Made by a program: the position numbers and the translations under genes. A stretch of 64,000 nucleotides of DNA, taken from Clostridiales bacterium (GTDB taxonomy: Bacteria > Bacillota > Clostridia > Christensenellales > CAG-138). Location of the stretch: assembly GCA_004558525.1 (NCBI GenBank), contig SFCQ01000001.1:69117-133116 (forward strand), given 5' to 3'. Position 1 is the first letter of the stretch. Each line of letters starts with the position of its first letter. Of the stretch, positions 26,704 to 35,199 are shown in pieces. Below the pieces are notes generated by a model. It was given only the letters and a program-made list of their open reading frames with translations. It did no database searches and was not told the DNA's origin.

Positions 26704-26782
26704 TCCGGGGCTCAACAATGAACTCATGTCCCGCGGCTTTATGCCGCGGGACGGGGAAATATAATTGATTCGGAGCAGAAAA

Positions 26783-27727
26783 ATGAGCAAGATCTACGAC
26801 GTTATAGTCCTTGGCGCAGGCCCTGCGGGTCTTACCGCCGGCCTTTATGCCGGCCGCGCCCGCCTGAGTACCCTTATAATCGAAAAAGGCCAGGATGGCG
26901 GCCAAATTGCCATCACCAATGAGATCGAGAATTACCCCGGCGCACAGCTTGAGGGCGAGTCCGGCCCCAGCCTCATCGCCCGTATGACAAAGCAGGCCGA
27001 AAAATTCGGCACCGAGCGTGCGCGCGATTGTATAAAGAGCATAGAGCTTTCTGGAGACGTCAAGAAGCTTGTCGGCTCAAAGGGCGAAGAGTATTACGCG
27101 AAGACCGTTATACTTGCCACCGGCGCATTCCCGCGCCCGATAGGCTGCAAGAACGAAAGCAAGTTCGTAGGCAAGGGCATATCCTTCTGCGCCACATGCG
27201 ACGCCGCATTCTTTGAAGATTTTGAGGTATATGTGGTCGGCGGCGGCGACGCTGCTGTTGAGGAGGCCATGTATCTTACCAAGTTCGCACGCAAGGTGAC
27301 AATAATACACAGGCGTGACGAGCTGCGCGCCGCCAAGTCCATTCAGGAGAAGGCATTCAAGAATGAGAAGCTCCACTTCATGTGGAACACCGTTGTTGAA
27401 GAGGTAGACGGCGACGAGATACTTTCCAAGATGATAGTTAAGAACACCAAAACCGGAGAGCTTACCACCATAGAGGCTGACGAGGAGGACGGCATGTTCG
27501 GCCTGTTCGGCTTTATAGGCCTGCTGCCAAACACCGCGCTGTATGAGGGCCAGATAGATATGGAGAATGGCTATATACGCACGGATGACGACATGCACAC
27601 CAATATCCCGGGCGTGTTTGCCGCGGGCGATCTGCGCGTGAAGAGCCTGCGCCAGGTGGTAACGGCCGCTGCCGACGGCGCGATAGCCGCCATGCAGGCT
27701 GAAAAATATATTGCCGATCTGAAATAA
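26783..27727 (+). CDS. trxB: Thioredoxin reductase of the glycine reductase operon
   Basis: FAD-dependent reductase that passes electrons to TrxA, which reduces the GrdA selenide-sulfide. 314 aa from ATG 26783. FAD motif GAGPAGLTAGLYAGRA near the start, redox CxxC in SFCATCDAAFF, the pyridine nucleotide motif VVGGGDAAVEEA, and the C-terminal FAD motif VFAAGDLR. It lies between grdB and trxA. Confidence 0.95.
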   Translation: MSKIYDVIVLGAGPAGLTAGLYAGRARLSTLIIEKGQDGGQIAITNEIENYPGAQLEGESGPSLIARMTKQAEKFGTERARDCIKSIELSGDVKKLVGSKGEEYYAKTVILATGAFPRPIGCKNESKFVGKGISFCATCDAAFFEDFEVYVVGGGDAAVEEAMYLTKFARKVTIIHRRDELRAAKSIQEKAFKNEKLHFMWNTVVEEVDGDEILSKMIVKNTKTGELTTIEADEEDGMFGLFGFIGLLPNTALYEGQIDMENGYIRTDDDMHTNIPGVFAAGDLRVKSLRQVVTAAADGAIAAMQAEKYIADLK

Positions 27728-27768
27728 GCTTATATATACCAAGGAATATATCAAGGAGGATGATTACA

Positions 27769-28086
27769 ATGTTGGAAGTTGATAAGAACACATTTGAAGC
27801 GGAAGTGCTTCAGGCTCCCGGCAAGGTGCTGGTGGACTTCTATGGCGATGGCTGCGTTCCCTGCGCGGCGCTCATGCCCTATGTGCATGGCTTTGCAGAT
27901 ACCTATGGCGACAAGCTCAAGTTCTGCGCCCTTAACACCACCAAGGCCCGCAGGCTCGCAATATCCCAGAAGGTACTGGGCCTGCCCGTCATAGCCATAT
28001 ATGAGAATGGCGAGATGGTAGACTCCCTCGTAAAGGACGACGCTACCCCCGAAAACGTGGAGAACATGATAAAGAAGCACATCTGA
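27769..28086 (+). CDS. trxA: Glycine-reductase-associated thioredoxin
   Basis: 105 aa from ATG 27769, with AAGGAGGA at 27753-27760 (the ATG at 27760 overlaps this site and is rejected). The active-site CxxC is GCVPC, unlike the usual WCGPC and in line with the divergent thioredoxins of glycine reductase operons. The cis-Pro region reads VLGLPVIAIY. It recycles oxidised GrdA using TrxB. Confidence 0.93.
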   Translation: MLEVDKNTFEAEVLQAPGKVLVDFYGDGCVPCAALMPYVHGFADTYGDKLKFCALNTTKARRLAISQKVLGLPVIAIYENGEMVDSLVKDDATPENVENMIKKHI

Positions 28087-28187
28087 GCTGAACAGGGCGA
28101 TGTGCGCATACGGCCGCGATAAAGGCGGCAAACAAAGGTAGAATGTCCGCAAGGGCTTCTATAAATAAGGGAAAAGGAGGATGTGGC

Positions 28188-28658
28188 ATGAGCATTTTGG
28201 CTGGCAAGAAGGTCATCATAATCGGTGACCGTGACGGCGTTCCAGGACAAGCTATCGAACTGTGCGCAAAGAGCGCAGGTGCAGATGTTGTCTTCTCCTC
28301 TACGGAGTGCTTTGTCTGAACGTCCGCCGGTGCAATGGATCTGGAGAATCAGAGGCGCGTTAAAGCTTTGGCCGAGCAGTATGGCCCCGAGAACACGGTT
28401 GTTCTTCTGGGCGCTGCCGAGGGCGAGGCTGCCGGTCTCGCTGCCGAGACCGTGACTAACGGCGACCCCACCTTCGCCGGTCCGTTGACAGGAGTCCAGT
28501 TGGGACTCAGGGTGTATCATGTGTGCGAGCCTGAAGTAAAGGCTGAGTTCGATCCTGACGTGTATAGCGAGCAGGTAGAGATGATGGAGATGGTACTTGA
28601 TGTTGACGATATAGTCAACGAGATGACCGCCATCCGCGAACAGTACTGCAAGTATTAA
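28188..28658 (+). CDS. grdA: Glycine reductase selenoprotein A, UGA read as Sec44
   Basis: 156 residues including Sec at codon 44 (TGA 28317-28319) within ECFV-U-TSAGAMDLENQ, the signature of GrdA. The selenoprotein carries the carboxymethyl group from GrdB to GrdC/GrdD and ends oxidised, to be reduced by TrxA. ATG 28188 has AAAAGGAGG upstream. A Sec-blind caller would see only a fragment starting at 28335. I cannot draw a convincing SECIS stem by eye here, though recoding is clear from the conserved residues. Confidence 0.96.
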
Positions 28659-28672
28659 GGCGTTCACACTAA

Positions 28673-28772
28673 GGGGCGCAGGCGCCAGCCCGCGCCCCGA
28701 CCTTTCCCATAAAAGTATTAAAGGGAAAGGCCGAAGCATTGGATTAAGTAAACAAAGGCGCATATGCGCTTT
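28673..28772 (+). promoter_or_regulatory. Three consecutive hairpins between grdA and grdC
   Basis: GGGGCGC/GCGCCCC (28674-28698), CCTTTCCC/GGGAAAGG (28701-28730) and the perfect palindrome GCGCATATGCGC (28758-28769) follow each other in the 147-bp gap. No T-tract follows them. They may set relative transcript levels of grdA and grdCD by RNA processing or stabilisation. Confidence 0.5.
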
Positions 28773-28805
28773 ACAATAAATCAAACTTGAAAGGATAGAT
28801 ACAAC

Positions 28806-30347
28806 ATGAAGAGCGTAATAAAAGGCGCGGGTTATATACTCGTACATACTCCGGATATGGTGATACATAACGGCACCACCCAGACCACGGAGCGCATCGT
28901 CAATCCGGAAAGCGAATACCTTAAGGAGCTGCCTTCGCATATTCGCAGCTTTGAGCAGGTTCTTGCCTATTATCCCAACCAGGTGTATATAGGCAACGTT
29001 ACTCCCGACGAGCTTGCCGAGATACCTCAGCCCTGGTCTGACAAGGCTTGCCCCAGCCACGAGCGTTACGGCCAGTTTGGCCAGATAATGCCGCAGGAGG
29101 AGTTCATATTGCTCATGCAGGCTTGCGACGTGTTTGAGCTTGTCCTGCTTGACAGGAGCTTCGTCGCCAAATATAAGGATCAGCTTGCCGCCAACCCCAT
29201 CGTTGACGAAAGCATAATGGCCCGCGTAAACGAGGGCGTGGACATTGCCGAGATAGAGCGCCTCGTTGCCGAGGAGCATTCCGAGGGCATATATGATAAC
29301 AACGTGCTTGTCGGCTGCGTTAACCGCGCCCACGATATAGACGTCAACCTTTCGGCCCATACCATGCTTGAAAACATAGTATCCAAGGCTTCAAGCGTTG
29401 TCGCGCTGATAAGCGCCATAAAGAACGCCGGCATCAATAAAGAGGACGTCGAGTATGTCATAGACTGCTGCGAGGAGGCTTGCGGCGACATGAACCAGCG
29501 CGGCGGCGGCAACTTTGCCAAGGCCACTGCCGAGATAGCGGGCCTTGCCAATGCAACCGGTTCCGATACGCGCGGCTTCTGCGCAGGCCCCGCCCACGCA
29601 ATGGTAGAGGCGGCCTCCCTGGTAGCGTCAGGAGCGTATAAGACCGTTGTGGTCACCGCCGGCGGCTGCACGGCCAAGCTAGGCATGAACGGCAAGGACC
29701 ATGTTAAGAAGGGCCTGCCGATACTTGAGGATATGCTCGGCGGCTTTGCCGTAGTAGTGACCCAGGATGATGGCGTAAGCCCCGTTATAGACCTGAGCAT
29801 ACTTGGCCGCCACACCGTAGGCACCGGCTCCGCGCCGCAGAACGTTATAGGCAGCCTTGTGACAGACCCTCTTGACAGGGTTGGCCTTAAGGTAACGGAT
29901 ATAGACAAGTTCTCGCCCGAGATGCAGAATCCTGATATCACCAAGCCCGCCGGCGCAGGCGACGTGCCTCTTGCCAACTACAAGATGATAGCGGCTCTGG
30001 CCGTAAAGCGCGGCGATATACAGAAGAGCGAGCTTGCCTCCTTCACCAAGGAGCATGGCCTTACCGGTTGGGCTCCTACTCAGGGCCATATCCCCTCCGG
30101 CGTGCCTTATATAGGCTTTGCCAGGAACGACATAATGGCCGGAAAGCTGAACAGGGTAATGATAATAGGCAAGGGCTCGCTGTTCCTTGGCCGTATGACC
30201 AACCTGTTTGACGGCGTATCCTTCGTTATAGAGGCCAACAACGGCAACACCAACGCTGAGGCCGGAGTGAGCGAGGATGAGGTCAAGAAGATGATAGCCA
30301 AGGCCATGCGCGAGTTTGCATCCTCCCTCATGGGGCAGGAAGAATAA
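28806..30347 (+). CDS. grdC: Glycine reductase component C, subunit GrdC
   Basis: 513 aa, thiolase-like subunit of the acetyl-phosphate-forming component C shared by glycine, sarcosine and betaine reductases. MKSVIKGAGYILVHTPDMV is the usual N-terminus; the central GNFAKATAEIAGLANATGSDTR-type region and RGFCAGPAHAMVEAASLVASG are family features. AAAGGA upstream. It pairs with GrdD, whose gene starts 14 bp after the grdC stop. Confidence 0.93.
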   Translation: MKSVIKGAGYILVHTPDMVIHNGTTQTTERIVNPESEYLKELPSHIRSFEQVLAYYPNQVYIGNVTPDELAEIPQPWSDKACPSHERYGQFGQIMPQEEFILLMQACDVFELVLLDRSFVAKYKDQLAANPIVDESIMARVNEGVDIAEIERLVAEEHSEGIYDNNVLVGCVNRAHDIDVNLSAHTMLENIVSKASSVVALISAIKNAGINKEDVEYVIDCCEEACGDMNQRGGGNFAKATAEIAGLANATGSDTRGFCAGPAHAMVEAASLVASGAYKTVVVTAGGCTAKLGMNGKDHVKKGLPILEDMLGGFAVVVTQDDGVSPVIDLSILGRHTVGTGSAPQNVIGSLVTDPLDRVGLKVTDIDKFSPEMQNPDITKPAGAGDVPLANYKMIAALAVKRGDIQKSELASFTKEHGLTGWAPTQGHIPSGVPYIGFARNDIMAGKLNRVMIIGKGSLFLGRMTNLFDGVSFVIEANNGNTNAEAGVSEDEVKKMIAKAMREFASSLMGQEE

Positions 30348-30361
30348 GGCAGGTGCGGGAT

Positions 30362-31510
30362 ATGGGCAGCATTGAAAAGATAATAGCGCAGTCTTTTTTG
30401 AAGATGGCCGATGGGCTTGAGACGGGCGCCTTCATGGACCGCCCGAAGTTCGCCCTTACCGGCATGGGCAGCGAGCATGGCGAGCAAAACGCTATGGCCG
30501 CCGCCGTAATGGCAGCCAAGCGCGGCATAGACGTTTACTATATAGGCACCCTTACCGCCGAAGGCGTTACCACCGTTCCCGTGGCCAATGATGAAGAGGG
30601 CCACAGGAAGATGGAGCAGATGCTAAACGACCATCAGGTGGACGGCGCAGTTACCATGCATTATCCTTTCCCTATAGGCGTATCCACCGTTGGCCGCGCC
30701 ATAACCCCCGCAAAGGGCAGGGAGATGTTTATAGCCAACACTACCGGCACATCAAGCTCTGAGCGTATAGAGGGCATGATAAAGAACGCCGTTTCCGGCA
30801 TAATCGCGGCTAAGGCCTGCGGCATAGCCGACCCCACGGTGGGCATACTTAACGTGGACGGCGCAAGGCAGACCGAGATGGCGCTTAACCAGCTTAAGGA
30901 GAACGGCTATGGTTTCACCTGGGCGGAATCCGCCAGGGCGGACGGCGGCGCAATCATGCGCGGCAACGACGTGCTTGAAGGCACTCCCGATGTGCTTGTC
31001 ACAGATTCGCTTACAGGCAACGTGCTTATAAAGATGCTTGCTGCGTTTACCACCGGCGGCAGCTTTGAATCCACCGGCTTTGGCTACGGCCCGGGCATAG
31101 GCAGCGGCTATGACAAGCTGATACTCATAATAAGCCGCGCTTCCGGCGCTCCCCTTATTGCCAACGCCATACAGTACGCGGCCGAGCTTGTGCGCGGGAA
31201 GGTGTTCGACAGGGCAAAGGAGGAATTCGCCAATGCCGAAAAGGCCGGTCTTACGCGGATACTTGAGGCGCGCAAGGCCGCCGCAAAGCCTGCCGCCGAA
31301 GAGAAGGTAGAAATGCCTCCCGCCGAGCCATGCACGGCTTCAATAGCGGGCATAGAGGTAATGGACCTTGAGGACGCCGCAAGGGCGCTTTGGAAGCAGG
31401 GCATATATGCCGAGACCGGCATGGGCTGCACCGGCCCGTTGGTGATGATGAGCGAAGCCAACCACGAGCGTGCGCTTGAGATACTTAAGAAGGCCGGTTA
31501 TGTCGGCTGA
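30362..31510 (+). CDS. grdD: Glycine reductase component C, subunit GrdD
   Basis: About 382 aa, PlsX-like fold subunit that releases acetyl phosphate from the Cys-bound acetyl group by phosphorolysis. Start taken at ATG 30362, with AGGCAGG upstream; an in-frame GTG at 30353 is too close to that site. The C-terminal GMGCTGPLVMMSEANHE motif carries a conserved Cys. An Ala/Pro/Glu-rich linker (about residues 305-325) precedes it. Acetyl phosphate can be used for ATP by acetate kinase, not in the window. Confidence 0.92.
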   Translation: MGSIEKIIAQSFLKMADGLETGAFMDRPKFALTGMGSEHGEQNAMAAAVMAAKRGIDVYYIGTLTAEGVTTVPVANDEEGHRKMEQMLNDHQVDGAVTMHYPFPIGVSTVGRAITPAKGREMFIANTTGTSSSERIEGMIKNAVSGIIAAKACGIADPTVGILNVDGARQTEMALNQLKENGYGFTWAESARADGGAIMRGNDVLEGTPDVLVTDSLTGNVLIKMLAAFTTGGSFESTGFGYGPGIGSGYDKLILIISRASGAPLIANAIQYAAELVRGKVFDRAKEEFANAEKAGLTRILEARKAAAKPAAEEKVEMPPAEPCTASIAGIEVMDLEDAARALWKQGIYAETGMGCTGPLVMMSEANHERALEILKKAGYVG

Positions 31511-31519
31511 GGAGAGGCT

Positions 31520-31813
31520 ATGAAGGTAAACGATCTTATACAGAAGTGCGAACGTGACCTTACCACTGCCGAGCTTATAGACATGGTTGCAAGGCAGAAC
31601 CGCCAGGTCGATCTTGTTTTTGCCGAAAAGCGCACCGATGAAGCCGGCTATCTCACCTGGGACGCTGAGAATTGGACCAGTGTGGACGGTAAGCGCTTCA
31701 TAGTCACATATTCCCTGCAAGGCCGCGTGCTCAGCGAATACGGCACCTACAACAAATACGACATGAAGGGCGTGTTCGAGCCTGAAAAGGCCAAGGAGAT
31801 AAGGCTGAACTGA
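31520..31813 (+). CDS. Small protein of unknown function ending the glycine reductase operon
   Basis: 97 aa, nine bases after grdD, with GGAGAGG upstream of ATG 31520, and followed by the operon terminator. Mixed alpha/beta composition, no Cys except one near residue 10, no signal peptide. N-terminal helix KVNDLIQKCERDLTTAELID, then a likely beta region (KRFIVTYSLQGRVLSEYGT). I do not recognise a family. Its position suggests a role linked to component C. Confidence 0.7.
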   Translation: MKVNDLIQKCERDLTTAELIDMVARQNRQVDLVFAEKRTDEAGYLTWDAENWTSVDGKRFIVTYSLQGRVLSEYGTYNKYDMKGVFEPEKAKEIRLN

Positions 31814-31851
31814 ATTAAAGAGGCTAAGCCTGCATAAACAAAACCGCTTCA

Positions 31852-31875
31852 AAGCCGCCTTTTCGGGCGGCTTTT
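31852..31875 (+). terminator. Terminator of the glycine reductase operon
   Basis: GCCGCC-TTTTC-GGGCGGC stem-loop followed by TTTT, 40 bp after the last gene of the operon. Confidence 0.85.
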
Positions 31876-31963
31876 GCATGGCCTGCTCCGCAGGTTTGTG
31901 CTGAGCCGCTTCTGCGCTTATTGGGCTTTTGCATAAAAATTTGCTCTATGGGCTATTTTGACA

Positions 31964-31991
31964 TTGCACAGGCGGCAATGTGTGGTATAAT
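31964..31991 (+). promoter_or_regulatory. Promoter of the DUF1508 gene
   Basis: TTGCAC (31964-31969), 16 bp, TATAAT (31986-31991). A perfect TTGACA lies at 31958-31963 but would leave 22 bp. Confidence 0.65.
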
Positions 31992-32024
31992 AACCAAAAA
32001 TCCTTTCTGAAAGCAGGTGCAATA

Positions 32025-32399
32025 ATGGGAAAATTTCTTGTAAAGCATACCAAGAGCGGCATAAAGTTCGACCTTAAGGCCGCAAATGGAGAGACGATTG
32101 CAACGTCGGAAGTTTATACCAGCGAAGCCGCGTGCATGAACGGAGTGGAGAGCGTGCGCAAAAACTCAGCAATAGCCAATATAGAGGATCAGACTGTAGA
32201 AGGCTTTGAGGCCCAGACGCACCCCAAGTTTGAAATGTATCAGGACAAGGCCGGGGAGTATCGCTTCAGGCTCAAGGCCCGCAATGGCGAGATAATAGCC
32301 GTATCCGAAGGCTACAAGGCCAAGGCGAGCTGCCTTAACGGCATAGACAGCGTGCGCAGGAACGCGCCTGAGGCCCAGATTGTAAAAGAAGAGGCGTAA
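32025..32399 (+). CDS. DUF1508 (YegP-like) protein with two repeats
   Basis: 124 aa from ATG 32025 (GCAGGTG upstream). Two tandem copies of the DUF1508 fold: residues about 2-55 (FLVKHTKSGIKFDLKAANGE, CMNGVESVRKN) and about 65-118 (FEMYQDKAGEYRFRLKARNG, CLNGIDSVRRN). YegP-like proteins are small and soluble with no firmly assigned role. Stands alone with its own promoter. Confidence 0.85.
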   Translation: MGKFLVKHTKSGIKFDLKAANGETIATSEVYTSEAACMNGVESVRKNSAIANIEDQTVEGFEAQTHPKFEMYQDKAGEYRFRLKARNGEIIAVSEGYKAKASCLNGIDSVRRNAPEAQIVKEEA

Positions 32400-32403
32400 T
32401 ACA

Positions 32404-32649
32404 ATGGACATTAAGAACCTCAGCTTTGACGGGCTTGTAGGCAAGGCGGAAGAGCTTGCCAAAAAGATAGGGGCGGACAAGTAGCTGCTCGCAAGCTTCA
32501 CCAGGGAACCTGTTAAGACGCTTGAGGCCAAGCTCGGCATAGACCTGCCTGATGAGCAGCTCAACAAGCTGGCGGACGCTATAAAGGCCAAACTCAATCT
32601 TGACAAAGCCGGCGATATGCTCGGCGGCATAGGCAAGCTGTTCGGCTAA
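32404..32649 (+). pseudogene. Small helical protein gene interrupted by an in-frame TAG
   Basis: ATG 32404 opens a frame of 82 codons in which codon 27 is TAG (32482-32484); the frame then continues without further stops to TAA 32649. Both halves look like one protein: MDIKNLSFDGLVGKAEELAK before, and ASFTREPVKTLEAKLGIDLP after, a pattern seen in small helical clostridial proteins. TAG is a real stop elsewhere here (DUF3343, 48884 and 52647 genes), so a nonsense mutation is the simplest reading. Suppression or a base error are alternatives. Confidence 0.6.
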
Positions 32650-32693
32650 AAGAAAGCATATAAAGTGGCTGCGCAAAGCGGCCTTGGAGCATC

Positions 32694-32722
32694 GAAAAAA
32701 GTGGCATTTCGCCACTTTTTTC
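32694..32722. terminator. Module A hairpin of the palindromic repeat family
   Basis: GAAAAAAGTGGC pairs with GCCACTTTTTTC. It lies between the interrupted small gene and convergent brnQ and can end transcription from either side. Confidence 0.7.
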
Positions 32723-32796
32723 TATAGCTTAAGGGACGGCGCTTGCCGTCCCCCTTTTGTCATGCTGGTACGGTATGCTTATGCCAATACTATGGC

Positions 32797-34107
32797 TTAC
32801 CTTCCGGCGGCCGTGGCGGCGCGCTGCCGCCTTTTGGCGGGTATGACTGCGCCCATAAGGCCGCATATGGCGGCAGGCAGTATCCACTCAAGATCAAGGG
32901 AAGCAAGCGGCAGCTTTTCAATTATGGGTATATTCGCGCCAAAGTCGCAGGCAACGCCAAGCACGCAGGTTATAAGCGCGCCAAAAGCCGCGCCGCGGAA
33001 TACATAGTCGTTATGTATCTTTTCGTTGAAAAAGCTCAAGACTATCTGGGTGAGCATTATGGGGTATATCGTGTTGAGCAGCGGGGTGGCAATAGCTATC
33101 ATCGTGGAGATGCCAACGTTGCTTATTATAGTCGCTATGGCGCATATTATGCCGACCATAACGGGATAGCTTATCTTGTTCTTTGTAATGCGGGAGAAGA
33201 ACTCAGCGGATGATGAAACAAGGCCGATTGCTGTGGTAAGGCAGGCAAAGAGCACTATTACTGCAAGCAGCACTACGCCGAAGCGGCTGAGCAGCCTTTC
33301 TGTTATTGTCACAACCAGGCCGGCCTGGTTGATATCGCCAAGCTGAAGCTCGCTCGATGTGGCGCCGAGAAACGTGAGCGCGCAGTATACGAAGAACAGC
33401 CCGAGCACGGCAACAAGGCTCGATTTCGATATCATGCTGAATTGGCTTTTTGCGCCGGTGTAACCCTTTCCCTTTACGGTGTTGACCACAACAAGCGTTA
33501 TGGCGAGCGCGCCGAAAACGTCCATCGTCTGATAACCGGCGTGGAAGCCCTCTTTGGCGACCTGCGCGCCCTCCTGAGCGGTTGTAATGTCGCCGATGGG
33601 TGATACTATGCCCTTCACAAAAAGCACCGCCAGCGTCAGCAGGAGGGCCGGAGTGAGGAATTTGCCTATTATATCTATTACGGCGCTGGGCTTAACGGTA
33701 AGAATAAACACGGCGGCAAAGAATATTGCGCCAAATACCCAGGAGCTGCAAGCCGGTATAAGCGGCAGCACGCCCAATTCAAAGGTGGTTGCGCATGTGC
33801 GCGGTATGCAGAGCAAAGGCCCCACGCAAAGCATGGATATCACGGCAAGTATGGCGGCAGCGGGCTTGGAAAGCCTTTTAAGCACACACCATATCGTGCC
33901 GTCGTAGCGTATCATGGCAAGCACGGTAATTATGGCAAGGCCGGCATCGGCAACGATAAAGCATATGAAGCCCTTGAACCATTCCTCGCCGGATACCATG
34001 CCAAGATATGGCGGGAATATAAGGTTTCCCGCGCCAAAGAATATGGCGAACATGGCAAAGCCAACAACTATAACGTCCCTAAAAGAGCGCTTACCCGGGT
34101 TTTCCAT
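32797..34107 (-). CDS. brnQ: Branched-chain amino acid transporter BrnQ
   Basis: Sodium-coupled uptake of leucine, isoleucine and valine, inner membrane. 436 aa, twelve hydrophobic segments. N-terminal FAMFAIFFGAGNLIFPPYLG is the family hallmark. ATG 34107 has GGAGGAGA upstream. It is divergent from an XRE-type regulator, which may control it. Confidence 0.93.
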   Translation of the reverse strand: MENPGKRSFRDVIVVGFAMFAIFFGAGNLIFPPYLGMVSGEEWFKGFICFIVADAGLAIITVLAMIRYDGTIWCVLKRLSKPAAAILAVISMLCVGPLLCIPRTCATTFELGVLPLIPACSSWVFGAIFFAAVFILTVKPSAVIDIIGKFLTPALLLTLAVLFVKGIVSPIGDITTAQEGAQVAKEGFHAGYQTMDVFGALAITLVVVNTVKGKGYTGAKSQFSMISKSSLVAVLGLFFVYCALTFLGATSSELQLGDINQAGLVVTITERLLSRFGVVLLAVIVLFACLTTAIGLVSSSAEFFSRITKNKISYPVMVGIICAIATIISNVGISTMIAIATPLLNTIYPIMLTQIVLSFFNEKIHNDYVFRGAAFGALITCVLGVACDFGANIPIIEKLPLASLDLEWILPAAICGLMGAVIPAKRRQRAATAAGR

Positions 34108-34348
34108 AAAAGCAGTGTCTCCTCCGTATAGTCAACAAATTAACGAGCCTTATAAACAATACTCTGGCTAAACCGATTATGCAAATAATATACTTTTATG
34201 CCGATGAAAACTATGCAGGAAAAAGTTTATCCATAATAGAATTATTACTGATTGGGCAGAATAGAGTGAACGACTCCCTTCCGCATAAGCCGCCCCCAAT
34301 GCAAAAAGTTGATTTATACGATACAAGCTTATGAAAGGCAAACTGGGT
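34108..34348. promoter_or_regulatory. Divergent region between brnQ and the XRE regulator
   Basis: About 240 bp, AT-rich (34130-34260), expected to hold both promoters. I see no clear consensus pair and no strong repeat. Confidence 0.35.
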
Positions 34349-35047
34349 ATGAAGGATATAAACGCGCATATAGGCGCACGGATAAGGTTGTATAGAAAAG
34401 CAAAAAAGCTTACGCTCACGGCGCTTTCCGGCATGATACACAAGAGCAAGGCGACGATATCAAAGTATGAGACCGGCGATATAGCTATTGACGTTGAAAC
34501 GCTGTATGACATTGCGTCGGCGCTTGATGTGAACATTGCTCAGCTTATGGATTACAGCCCGGAGCCGTCAAAGCATTCCAGCCAGCTCGGCGGCTTCTTC
34601 CCGCAGGAGCGTATATATGTATACTTCTATGATGGCCGCACGGGCAAGATTGTGTGCAACCTGCTGGAGCTTAACAGGACGCTCAGCCCATGTGCCGCCA
34701 TATTTTACCTTGACGTGCCTTCGTTTGATTCGCTGGCGGATTGCCGCAGCCTGTATTATGGAACGGCCGAGTATTTTGACACGGTAACTAACTTTTCATT
34801 TGCTAACCAGACCAACAGGATAGAGCACGTTTCGCTCTGCGCCGTAAACCCCTTTGACAGGGTGGAGCAGGTGCAGGGCATGCTTACGGGCATATCGCGC
34901 TATCCGCTGCTGCCGGTGTCGATAAAGTGCGTGCTTTCGCCAAACATGCTTGCATTGAATAAGGAGCTTGAAGAAAGGCTGATACTTTCAAAAAGGGACA
35001 TGAAGCTAATAAAGAGCCTTAACATGTTTGCTGTGGAGCAGGAATAA
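34349..35047 (+). CDS. XRE-family transcriptional regulator
   Basis: About 232 aa. Residues 5-62 form a Cro/C1-type helix-turn-helix (IGARIRLYRKAKKLTLTALS, KSKATISKYETGDIAIDVET). The C-terminal 165 residues form an unrecognised domain, possibly ligand-sensing, with no cupin motif seen. Start taken at ATG 34349 with AAGG upstream; ATG 34331 has no ribosome site. Divergent from brnQ, so regulation of branched-chain amino acid uptake is a guess from position. Confidence 0.85.
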   Translation: MKDINAHIGARIRLYRKAKKLTLTALSGMIHKSKATISKYETGDIAIDVETLYDIASALDVNIAQLMDYSPEPSKHSSQLGGFFPQERIYVYFYDGRTGKIVCNLLELNRTLSPCAAIFYLDVPSFDSLADCRSLYYGTAEYFDTVTNFSFANQTNRIEHVSLCAVNPFDRVEQVQGMLTGISRYPLLPVSIKCVLSPNMLALNKELEERLILSKRDMKLIKSLNMFAVEQE

Positions 35048-35157
35048 AGCTTATCGTGACTGCGATTCAAGCGACGAGAGCGCACAAACGTCCCGAAGCA
35101 GGGATTTAGGGCTTGTGCGCTTGCCGTCTGATGCTAACGTTGAATAAGCATGAAATA

Positions 35158-35184
35158 AGCGGGATCGGAGAGGCCCCGCTTTTT
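35158..35184. terminator. Terminator between the XRE gene and the convergent SH3/sortase-like gene
   Basis: AGCGGG (35158-35163) and CCCGCT (35175-35180) followed by TTTT on the plus strand. A second inverted repeat, AGCGCACAA/TTGTGCGCT, lies at 35079-35121. Confidence 0.7.
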
Positions 35185-35199
35185 AAGGCTGGTTCTGAC

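Noticed and set aside
28317..28319. In-frame TGA in grdA
   Set aside because: Sec44 of GrdA, conserved ECFV-U-T context.
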